DNA of 5,180 nt. It comes from Rhodoferax sp. Lineage in GTDB: Bacteria; Pseudomonadota; Gammaproteobacteria; Burkholderiales; Burkholderiaceae_C. The stretch spans positions 1 to 5,180 of the forward strand of contig JAQSDS010000147.1 of assembly GCA_029946045.1 (NCBI GenBank), in the 5' to 3' direction. The notes beneath the pieces were generated by a model. It did no database searches, had not been told where the DNA came from, and was given only the letters and a program-made list of their open reading frames with translations. The position numbers and the translations under genes were made by a program. Below are positions 1 to 5,180 of the stretch, one piece after another (position 1 is the stretch's first letter; every line of letters begins with the position of its first letter).

Positions 1-134
1 TAGAAGCTGCCATGCGCGAGATTGATCACGCCCATGATGCCGAAGATCAGCGTCAAACCAGACGCGACCAGAAACAGCAACAAGCCGTACTGCACCGCAT
101 TCAGGCACTGAATGAGAAAGGTTGTTAAGTCCAT
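1..134 (-). CDS. Branched-chain amino acid-type ABC transporter permease (LivH-like), N-terminal fragment
   Basis: Reading leftwards from the ATG at 134-132 gives 44 codons before the window ends, so only the N-terminus is present. The peptide starts MDLTTFLIQCLNAVQYGLLL and continues into a hydrophobic helix (about residues 13-35) ending in the GLTLIFGIMGVINLAHGSFY block. That block is characteristic of LivH-family inner-membrane permeases, which form one half of the transmembrane channel of high-affinity ABC importers for branched-chain amino acids, amides or aromatic acids. No other ATG is available upstream in the gap. The Shine-Dalgarno is weak (GGAAA at 144-140, 5 nt before the start). 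It lies 64 nt after the binding-protein gene on the same strand, the usual livK-livH order. A second permease and two ATPases would be expected further left. The transported substrate cannot be told from this fragment. Confidence 0.9.
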   Translation of the reverse strand, partial: MDLTTFLIQCLNAVQYGLLLFLVASGLTLIFGIMGVINLAHGSF

Positions 135-151
135 ATTGATTTCCGCTTGGC

Positions 152-174
152 GCCCTTCCCCGCTGGGGAAGGGC
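152..174 (-). repeat. Perfect 10-bp intercistronic palindrome between binding protein and permease genes
   Basis: GCCCTTCCCC at 152-161 and GGGGAAGGGC at 165-174 are exact reverse complements separated by a 3-nt loop, giving a very stable RNA hairpin. In the direction of transcription it is followed by GCCAAGCGGAAATC with no T-tract, so it does not look like an intrinsic terminator. A hairpin here could protect the 3' end of the binding-protein message or reduce read-through, either of which would let the binding protein outnumber the permease. It could also be a copy of a dispersed GC-rich palindromic element. Both roles are inference. Confidence 0.75.
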
Positions 175-198
175 TGGTGTGGAAGCTAAACGCCAAAA

Positions 199-1371
199 TT
201 ACATGTTGCAGCCGCGGGCCGGGTCGGCCAGCGCCTTGCTGGCGATGCCGACGACCTTGTTCTCCTTGCCGGAGACCTGGCGCAAGTAGAAGTCCTGAAT
301 CGGGTTATGGGCCTTGGAGATGGTGAACTTGCCACGCGGGCTGTCGATGGTGGCCTTGGTCACAGCAGCAGCAAAGCCGGCGGTGTTCTTCGCGTCACCC
401 TTGACGGCGTCCAGGCCGATACCCAACATTTGCGCGGCGTCATAGCCCTGCACAGCGTACACGTCAGGCTGCATCTTGAACGCCTTGACGTAGGCCAGGC
501 GGAAGGCATTGTCACGCGGGGTGTTCAGGCCGTCTGCATAGTGCAGTGCGGTCAACACGCCTTCGGCGGACGCACCCTGTGCCTCCAATGTGCCATCGGT
601 CAGGAAACCGGTGCCAAACAGGGGAATAGTTTTCTTCAGGCCGGCACCGTCGTAATCTTTCACAAACTTCACGGCACCACCGCCGGCAAAGAAGGAGAAC
701 ACAGCATTGGGTTTGGCTGCGGCAATTTCGGTCAACTGCGCCTGAAATTCCACGTTCGGGAACGGCAGGGTCAGCTCTTTGGTGACCTTGCCACCGGCCT
801 TCTCAAAACCTTCCTTGAAGCCCTTGGCCATTTCATCGCCAGCTGCATATTTCCAGGTGATGGTGGCGGCTGTCTTGTGGCCCTTGGCGGCCATGGCCTG
901 GCCAATAGCGAAGCCGGGTTGCCAGTTGCTGAAGCTGCTGCGGAAAATATTGACCGCGCACATGGCGCCGGTGACGGCATCGGCACCGCCGTTGGGGTTG
1001 ATCATCAAGGTGCCAGACTCCTTGGCGACCTTGGCCATGGCCATGGCCACGCCCGAGTGCACGCTGCCTACCAGCACATCGACGTTGTCGCGCTTGATGA
1101 GTTTGTTGACGTTGTCAATGGCTTTGGACGGATCGGACTCGTCGTCCACCTTGACAAACTCGACCTCACGACCACCGAGCTTGCCGCCCTTTTCGGTCAG
1201 GTAGAGTTTGAAGCCGTTTTCAATGGCTGTGCCCAGAGCGGCGAACGTGCCGGTCGCGGGCAGCATGAAGCCGACCTTGAGTTTGGCCGGTGCCTGCGCC
1301 ATGGCCACTGGCATGGCCAGGGCTGCGGCAGCGGCGATCACGGCGCGACGGGAAATGTGAGAAATGTTCAT
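199..1371 (-). CDS. Periplasmic substrate-binding protein of a branched-chain amino acid/aromatic acid-type ABC transporter
   Basis: This 390-residue protein has the length and pattern of the LivK/Peripla_BP_6 family. These periplasmic type I binding proteins capture a ligand and deliver it to LivH/LivM permeases. An N-terminal signal peptide is clear: a basic start (SRR, residues 7-9), a hydrophobic Ala-rich core (10-20) and a likely signal peptidase I cut after AMA at residue 25. The mature protein opens with the first beta strand, KLKVGFMLPATGTFAALG, and the two-lobed fold follows, with DDESDP at 76-81 and LVGSVHSG at 100-107. Only two cysteines are present, C138 and C388, the latter three residues from the C-terminus, which could form a disulfide. 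Overall it recalls binding proteins for aromatic acids as much as leucine, so the ligand is open. The start is supported by an AGGAG site 9 nt upstream. The SRR could suggest Tat export, but the following residues do not match the Tat consensus well. The neighbours are a CoA-related hydratase upstream and a LivH-like permease downstream. Confidence 0.92.
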   Translation of the reverse strand: MNISHISRRAVIAAAAALAMPVAMAQAPAKLKVGFMLPATGTFAALGTAIENGFKLYLTEKGGKLGGREVEFVKVDDESDPSKAIDNVNKLIKRDNVDVLVGSVHSGVAMAMAKVAKESGTLMINPNGGADAVTGAMCAVNIFRSSFSNWQPGFAIGQAMAAKGHKTAATITWKYAAGDEMAKGFKEGFEKAGGKVTKELTLPFPNVEFQAQLTEIAAAKPNAVFSFFAGGGAVKFVKDYDGAGLKKTIPLFGTGFLTDGTLEAQGASAEGVLTALHYADGLNTPRDNAFRLAYVKAFKMQPDVYAVQGYDAAQMLGIGLDAVKGDAKNTAGFAAAVTKATIDSPRGKFTISKAHNPIQDFYLRQVSGKENKVVGIASKALADPARGCNM

Positions 1372-1380
1372 GATGGCTGT

Positions 1381-1385
1381 CTCCT
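1381..1385 (-). promoter_or_regulatory. Ribosome binding site of the substrate-binding protein gene
   Basis: The minus strand reads AGGAG at 1385-1381, 9 nt before the ATG at 1371-1369. It is the strongest Shine-Dalgarno in the window, which fits high synthesis of a binding protein, and it fixes this start. Confidence 0.85.
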
Positions 1386-1392
1386 AAGTTGT

Positions 1393-1408
1393 GCCGACTT
1401 GCGCCGGC
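1393..1408 (-). other. Small leader hairpin with GCAA tetraloop before the binding-protein gene
   Basis: On the minus-strand RNA, GCCGGC (1408-1403) can pair with GUCGGC (1398-1393) across the loop GCAA. This makes six base pairs, one of them a G-U wobble, closed by a GNRA-type tetraloop. It sits between a U7 run (1418-1412) and the AGGAG site (1385-1381). The T-run comes before the hairpin, not after it, so it is not a terminator for this strand. It might stabilise the start of the message or shape access to the ribosome site. The stem is short and could be chance. Confidence 0.4.
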
Positions 1409-1464
1409 TGTAAAAAAATTTTGCTGTCACCATCCGCGGTATTGACGGATTTCTTCCTTGTTTC

Positions 1465-1483
1465 GCGGGCTGGATCAGCCCGC
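1465..1483 (-). other. Inverted repeat overlapping the hydratase stop codon
   Basis: GCGGGCT at 1465-1471 and AGCCCGC at 1477-1483 are perfect 7-bp reverse complements around a 5-nt loop. In the transcript the 5' arm holds the last two codons of the MaoC-like gene and the first base of its TGA (1477-1475). The sequence after it in the transcribed direction is GAAACAAGGAAG, with no T-tract, so it is not a standard intrinsic terminator. It may act as an mRNA stability or partial attenuation element between the enzyme genes and the transporter genes. The function is inference. Confidence 0.55.
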
Positions 1484-1915
1484 ACGCTGCGCGCGCGACG
1501 TGGTCATGACCAGGGCGTCGCCCTCAATCACCACCTTGCCGCCCACCGTGCACACGGTCTCGAGCTTGACGCGGCGCTTGTCCACCATCATCTCGGTCAC
1601 GGTCACGGTGGCGTGCACTGTGTCACCCGGACGCACCGGCGCTTTGAAACGCAGGTTTTGTCCGAGGTAAATCGTTCCTGGCCCGGGCAGGCGCCCGGCA
1701 ATGGCTGCCGAGATCACGCTGGCACTCAACATGCCGTGGGCGATGCGGCCCTTGAAAGCCGTGGTCTGGGCAAACTCCTCGTTGATGTGCACCGCGTTGT
1801 TGTCACCCGACACCGCGGCGAACAACACGATGTCGGCCTCGGTGATGGTTTTGGCAAACGTGGCACTCATGCCCACCTGGATGTCTTCGATGTCGTAGCC
1901 GTTCAGTTCATTCAT
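1475..1915 (-). CDS. MaoC family (R)-specific enoyl-CoA hydratase-like protein (PhaJ type)
   Basis: This 146-residue cytosolic protein has a single hot-dog fold of the MaoC/PhaJ class, the usual length for stand-alone members. The hydratase signature is SGDNNAVHINEEFA at residues 36-49. D38 and H43 match the catalytic Asp/His pair of (R)-specific enoyl-CoA hydratases. It is followed by TTAFKGRIAHGMLSAS (51-66) and PGPGTIYLGQNLRFKAPVRPGD (77-98), both typical of PhaJ-like proteins. These enzymes add water to trans-2-enoyl-CoA to give (R)-3-hydroxyacyl-CoA, feeding polyhydroxyalkanoate synthesis or CoA-thioester catabolism. The ATG at 1915-1913 is 2 nt after the oxidoreductase stop, and its AGGA site lies inside the last codons of that gene, so the two are probably translationally coupled. 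Being paired with an acyl-CoA-forming oxidoreductase suggests a dedicated CoA substrate rather than general fatty-acid use. That is inference, and the true substrate is unknown. Confidence 0.9.
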   Translation of the reverse strand: MNELNGYDIEDIQVGMSATFAKTITEADIVLFAAVSGDNNAVHINEEFAQTTAFKGRIAHGMLSASVISAAIAGRLPGPGTIYLGQNLRFKAPVRPGDTVHATVTVTEMMVDKRRVKLETVCTVGGKVVIEGDALVMTTSRAQRAG

Positions 1916-1917
1916 GA

Positions 1918-4900
1918 TCAGTCCTGTGTCACCAGCAGGTTCTCTGTGCGCGCGGCCACCTTGACCACGGGCGGATTGCGGAATGCTTGCAGGCGTTGTG
2001 CCTCCAGCGCCTTGGCTGCCTTGACGCTGCGGGCCTTGACCACGTCGTAGCCACGAATCTCGTCAGGCACGCTGGCCAGCGCCACCGCGGCCTCAAAGTT
2101 GACCGCATTCAGACCGGCCATGATCTGGTCGAGCAAGGCCAGGTAGTCGGCGATGAGCTGACGTTCATGGCGACGCTCTTCGGTTTTGCTGAAGAAGTCG
2201 AGCGCACCACCGCGCAGGCCCTTGAACTTGGCCAGCCACTTGAAGGCGGTCCCCATCCAGCTACCGTATTGCTGCTTGGTCAGTTCGCCAGTGGCTGGGT
2301 CGCGCTTGGATAAGAGGGGCGGGGCCAGGTTGTACTTGACGCTGTAACCGTGCTCAAACTGGGCATCGAGCTTGGCCAGGAAGGCCGGGTCAGAATGCAG
2401 GCGCGCCACTTCGAACTCGTCCTTGTAGGCCATCAGCTTGTACACATAACGCGCTGCGGCTTCGCTCAGGGCGGTCTTGCCAGGGGCCACTTTCTTTTCG
2501 GCAGCCACCACGCGGGTCAGCACGTCGGCGTAACGCTTGGCATAGGCTTCGTCCTGGTAAGCCATCAGCTCAGGCACACGGACTTCAAGCAAACGGCGGG
2601 TTTCACCCTGCGCGCCCGTGGCGTCCACCAGGGCACGCGCAGCAGCCGACAAGGCCTTTTCGGCAGGCAGCGAAGCGGGCGAGGTACCGGCCGCGTGGCG
2701 GGCTATTTCAGCCTCCACAAAGGCGCGGTCCACCACCACCATGCGGCCCCAGCGGAACGCGGCCAGACTCATGTCAACCGCCACACCCGAGTTCTTGATG
2801 GCGGCCTCGATCGACTCGGCTTTCAGGGGAATGGTGCCGGCCTGGAAGGCCACACCAACCATGAAGTTGTTGGTCGCCATGGCGTCGCCAAACAGGCCTT
2901 CGGCCATGGCCTGACCGTCCAGAAACACGTTGTTTTCTTCCCGGGTGACACGGTTGATGCCGGCCACCAGACCGCGCACGGCCGGGAACAGATTGTGCCG
3001 GTCGGTGACCATCTGGCCGGTCGGCGTCTGCGTGGTGGAGACCACCGCAATGGTGCGCTCCTTGCCACATTTGTCGAGGTTCTTCGGGTCGGTCGCGTTC
3101 AGGATGTCAAAACCCAGGTACAGGTCGGCACGGCCGTCGGAGATCTTGTTGGAACCACTGAACGGGGCGTGGGTGATCTTGATGTCGGAGATCACCGCGC
3201 CGCCCTTTTGCGCCAAACCGGTCTGGTCCAGACCAATCACGTGCTTGCCTTCCAGGCGCGCCGCGTTGGCAATGGTGGCCACCACGGTCACCGAACCGGT
3301 GCCGCCGATGCCCATCACGTGGATGCCAAAGCCCAGGCTGTCGTCGACCTTGTTGACAGGCGTGGGCAAGGCACGGTCGAGCGCCGGGATGCGGCCCTTT
3401 TTCTTCTTGGGCTTGCCCTCAGCGGCAGGGGCCGGATTGGGCGTGATGGTCAGGAACGAGGGGCAAAAGCCCTTGACGCATGAAAAATCCTTGTTGCACG
3501 AAGACTGGTGGATGCGCGTCTTGCGACCAAATTCGGTCTGGACCGGCTCCACGCTCATGCAGTTGGACTTGACGCCACAGTCACCGCAACCCTCGCAGAC
3601 GCGCTCGTTGATGACGATGACTTCCGCCGGTTCCTCGGCCTTGCCCCGGCTGCGCGCACGGCGCAGCTCGGCGGCACATTCCTGGTCGTGCAACAGCACC
3701 GTGGTGCCGGGTGTGGCGGCCAGCACGCGCTGGGCCTCGTCAAGCCGGTCGCGGTGCCAGACTTCGGTGCCACCCGGCAAGGTCTTGCCCTGGAAGTTTT
3801 CGGGCTCATCGGTGGTGACAATGATCTTTTTCACGCCGTTGGCCAGCAGGTCATTGATCATGCTCTCAATGGGCACTTCACCCTGGATGGCCTGGCCACC
3901 CGTCATCGAGGTATGGGCATTGCGCAGCAGCTTGAAGGTGATGTGGCTGTTGGTGGTCGCGGCATAACGAATCGCCAGGCTACCCGAGTGGGCGTAGGTG
4001 CCGTCGCCCATGTTCTGGAAAATGTGGTCGGTGTCAGTGAACGGTGCCATGCCGATCCACTGCGCGCCCTCGGCGCCCATGTGGGTGCCCATGACGACGT
4101 TGCGGTCCATCCACATGGCCATGGTGTGGCAACCAATGCCGGCCGACACAATGCTGCCCTCAACGGCTTTGGTCGAGCTGTTGTGCGGGCAGCCCGAGCA
4201 GTACCAGGCGGTGCGGTTGGTGGTGGGTAATTTGGTGCGGGCATGGACTTCGTCCAAGCGCTTGAGCCAGGCCTCGGCCGACTCGACGCGGGTCTTGCGT
4301 GACAGGCGCTTGAGGAGCGCACGCACGATGATGTCGGACTCGAATTCGCCGTAATGCGGCAACAGTTCCTTTTCTTCCTCGTCGAACTTGCCCACGATGC
4401 GCGGGGCATTGGCCATGCCGTAGAGCACGTTCTTGGCAAACATTTCCAGGAACGGACGCTTTTCTTCAATGACAAAAATTTCTTCCAGACCCTTGGCGAA
4501 ATCACGCACCACGGTCGGTTCCATCGGGAACAGCATGCCCATCTTCAGGATACGGATGCCATAGTGGCGCAGTGCGGCGGCGTCCAGGCCCATCTCCAAA
4601 AAGGCCTGGTTCAGGTCGTTGTAGGTCTTGCCGGCGGTGATGATGCCCAGCCAGGCGTCGGGGTTGTCGACCACCACGTTGTTGAGCTTGTTCTCGCGGG
4701 CGTAGCGTTTGGCCACTTCGAGGCGGCGGGTATAGAGCGACTGCTCCATTTCCAGCGCTTCCACGCGCACGTTCATGCCCAAATTCATGTTGGGCGTGAA
4801 AGCCTTGCCATCGAACATCAGGTCGGGCGTGACGAAGTTCAGGCGCGCCGGGTCGACGTTGGCACTACCCGTGCTGTCGGCCACGTTGGTGACGATCTTC

Positions 4901-5180
4901 ATGCCAACCCACAGGCCCGACAGGCGCGACATGTTGTAGCCGTGCAGGCCGAGGTCCAGGATTTCCTGCACGTTGGCCGGGTACAACGAGGGCATGCCGA
5001 CGTGGTAGAGCATCGGCTCGGACTGGCTCGCAAGCGACGAGCTCTTGCAGCTCGGGTCGTCGCCGACCACAGCCAGCACGCCGCCATTTTTGGCAATGCC
5101 GGTGTAGTTGGCGTGCTTGAGCGCGTCGCCACTGCGGTCCACGCCGGGTGCCTTGCCGTACCACATGCCGGTCACGCCAT
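1918..5180 (-). CDS. Indolepyruvate/2-oxoacid ferredoxin oxidoreductase, fused single-chain form (N-terminus beyond the window)
   Basis: The frame is open to the right edge. I number residues from the GTG at 5175-5173, but this is unlikely to be the start, because upstream codons stay in frame and the first residues (GVTGMWYGKAPGVDRSGD) are internal family sequence. Perhaps 100 or more N-terminal residues are missing. The visible 1085 residues hold, in order: the rest of the pyrimidine-binding thiamine diphosphate (TPP) domain and the following alpha/beta region (1 to about 300); the TPP-binding domain (about 322-460) with CSGCPHN (326-332), GDGTYAHSG (390-398) and NAHTSMTGGQ (419-428); an Fe-S region with C527, C530, C533, C539, C560, C566 and C571; a Lys-rich linker (588-595); a gamma-type oxidoreductase domain (about 615-825) starting GIHVMGIGGTGSV; and a C-terminal domain (about 860-1065) specific to fused forms. 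The family decarboxylates 2-oxoacids such as indolepyruvate or phenylpyruvate with CoA and ferredoxin, yielding aryl-acetyl-CoA, CO2 and reduced ferredoxin in the cytosol. No frameshift is seen. The exact substrate is not proven. Confidence 0.93.
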   Translation of the reverse strand, partial: GVTGMWYGKAPGVDRSGDALKHANYTGIAKNGGVLAVVGDDPSCKSSSLASQSEPMLYHVGMPSLYPANVQEILDLGLHGYNMSRLSGLWVGMKIVTNVADSTGSANVDPARLNFVTPDLMFDGKAFTPNMNLGMNVRVEALEMEQSLYTRRLEVAKRYARENKLNNVVVDNPDAWLGIITAGKTYNDLNQAFLEMGLDAAALRHYGIRILKMGMLFPMEPTVVRDFAKGLEEIFVIEEKRPFLEMFAKNVLYGMANAPRIVGKFDEEEKELLPHYGEFESDIIVRALLKRLSRKTRVESAEAWLKRLDEVHARTKLPTTNRTAWYCSGCPHNSSTKAVEGSIVSAGIGCHTMAMWMDRNVVMGTHMGAEGAQWIGMAPFTDTDHIFQNMGDGTYAHSGSLAIRYAATTNSHITFKLLRNAHTSMTGGQAIQGEVPIESMINDLLANGVKKIIVTTDEPENFQGKTLPGGTEVWHRDRLDEAQRVLAATPGTTVLLHDQECAAELRRARSRGKAEEPAEVIVINERVCEGCGDCGVKSNCMSVEPVQTEFGRKTRIHQSSCNKDFSCVKGFCPSFLTITPNPAPAAEGKPKKKKGRIPALDRALPTPVNKVDDSLGFGIHVMGIGGTGSVTVVATIANAARLEGKHVIGLDQTGLAQKGGAVISDIKITHAPFSGSNKISDGRADLYLGFDILNATDPKNLDKCGKERTIAVVSTTQTPTGQMVTDRHNLFPAVRGLVAGINRVTREENNVFLDGQAMAEGLFGDAMATNNFMVGVAFQAGTIPLKAESIEAAIKNSGVAVDMSLAAFRWGRMVVVDRAFVEAEIARHAAGTSPASLPAEKALSAAARALVDATGAQGETRRLLEVRVPELMAYQDEAYAKRYADVLTRVVAAEKKVAPGKTALSEAAARYVYKLMAYKDEFEVARLHSDPAFLAKLDAQFEHGYSVKYNLAPPLLSKRDPATGELTKQQYGSWMGTAFKWLAKFKGLRGGALDFFSKTEERRHERQLIADYLALLDQIMAGLNAVNFEAAVALASVPDEIRGYDVVKARSVKAAKALEAQRLQAFRNPPVVKVAARTENLLVTQD
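1922..1925 (-). promoter_or_regulatory. Ribosome binding site of the MaoC-like gene, inside the upstream coding region
   Basis: The minus strand reads AGGA at 1925-1922, within the final Gln-Asp codons of the oxidoreductase and 6 nt before the ATG at 1915-1913. Its overlap with the preceding gene supports this start and suggests re-initiation by ribosomes that finish the upstream gene. Confidence 0.7.

Noticed and set aside
1031..1051. Tandem GGCCAT-like repeat
   Set aside because: It encodes the Ala-Met-Ala-Met stretch (residues 109-112) of the binding protein, which fits a helix. It is too short to be called a repeat element.
307..1413. Long plus-strand open frame (368 codons) opposite the binding-protein gene
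   Set aside because: It is fully antisense to a well-supported gene. Its translation is rich in His, Gly, Arg and Gln with no recognisable domain, which is the usual shadow of a GC-rich coding strand.
1411..1422. Poly-T run on the minus strand as part of an intrinsic terminator
   Set aside because: No stable hairpin lies directly before it in the transcribed direction. The nearest stem (1393-1408) comes after it.
1372..1474. Internal sigma70 or sigma54 promoter for the transporter genes
   Set aside because: I read the minus strand for paired -35/-10 and for GG/GC-type -24/-12 boxes and found no pair with acceptable match and spacing, so no promoter is called.
2350..3483. Long plus-strand open frame (377 codons) opposite the oxidoreductase gene
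   Set aside because: It has the same His/Gly/Arg-rich antisense composition, no family motifs, and complete overlap with the conserved gamma and Fe-S domains on the other strand.
5173..5175. GTG as the true start of the oxidoreductase
   Set aside because: Upstream codons remain open to the window edge, and the sequence at this point matches internal residues of the TPP pyrimidine domain, so the gene almost certainly begins to the right of the window.

Overview
The window is GC-rich. Every convincing gene lies on the minus strand, so transcription runs from right to left. Codon use and the protein sequences suggest a beta-proteobacterium, probably Burkholderiales and perhaps a Comamonadaceae genus such as Rhodoferax or Polaromonas. 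That placement comes from remembered sequence resemblance, not from a search.

Layout in transcription order: (1) 5180-1918, a large fused 2-oxoacid (indolepyruvate/arylpyruvate-type) ferredoxin oxidoreductase, cut at its N-terminus by the right edge of the window; (2) 1915-1475, a single-domain MaoC/PhaJ-like enoyl-CoA hydratase starting 2 nt after the oxidoreductase stop; (3) a 103-nt gap with two small hairpins and a good ribosome binding site; (4) 1371-199, a periplasmic substrate-binding protein of the branched-chain amino acid/aromatic acid ABC uptake class; (5) a 64-nt gap with a perfect 10-bp palindrome; (6) 134-1, the first 44 codons of a LivH-type membrane permease that runs off the left edge. 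No stretch longer than about 100 bases lacks a gene, and no RNA gene, insertion sequence or CRISPR array is visible.

The order suggests one uptake-plus-catabolism operon. The ABC transporter would import an amino acid, 2-oxoacid or aromatic acid. The oxidoreductase would convert a (probably aryl) 2-oxoacid, CoA and oxidised ferredoxin to an acyl-CoA, CO2 and reduced ferredoxin. The MaoC protein would hydrate or otherwise process a downstream CoA thioester. The enzyme families are well supported by sequence. The substrate and the joint pathway are inference. The operon promoter and first gene are probably to the right of the window, and the remaining transporter genes to the left.

This is mostly recognisable metabolic DNA. 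I found no evidence of a wholly new system. The points worth a second look are the gene combination, an altered cofactor-site loop and a seven-cysteine Fe-S region in the oxidoreductase, and the three hairpins placed at gene boundaries.
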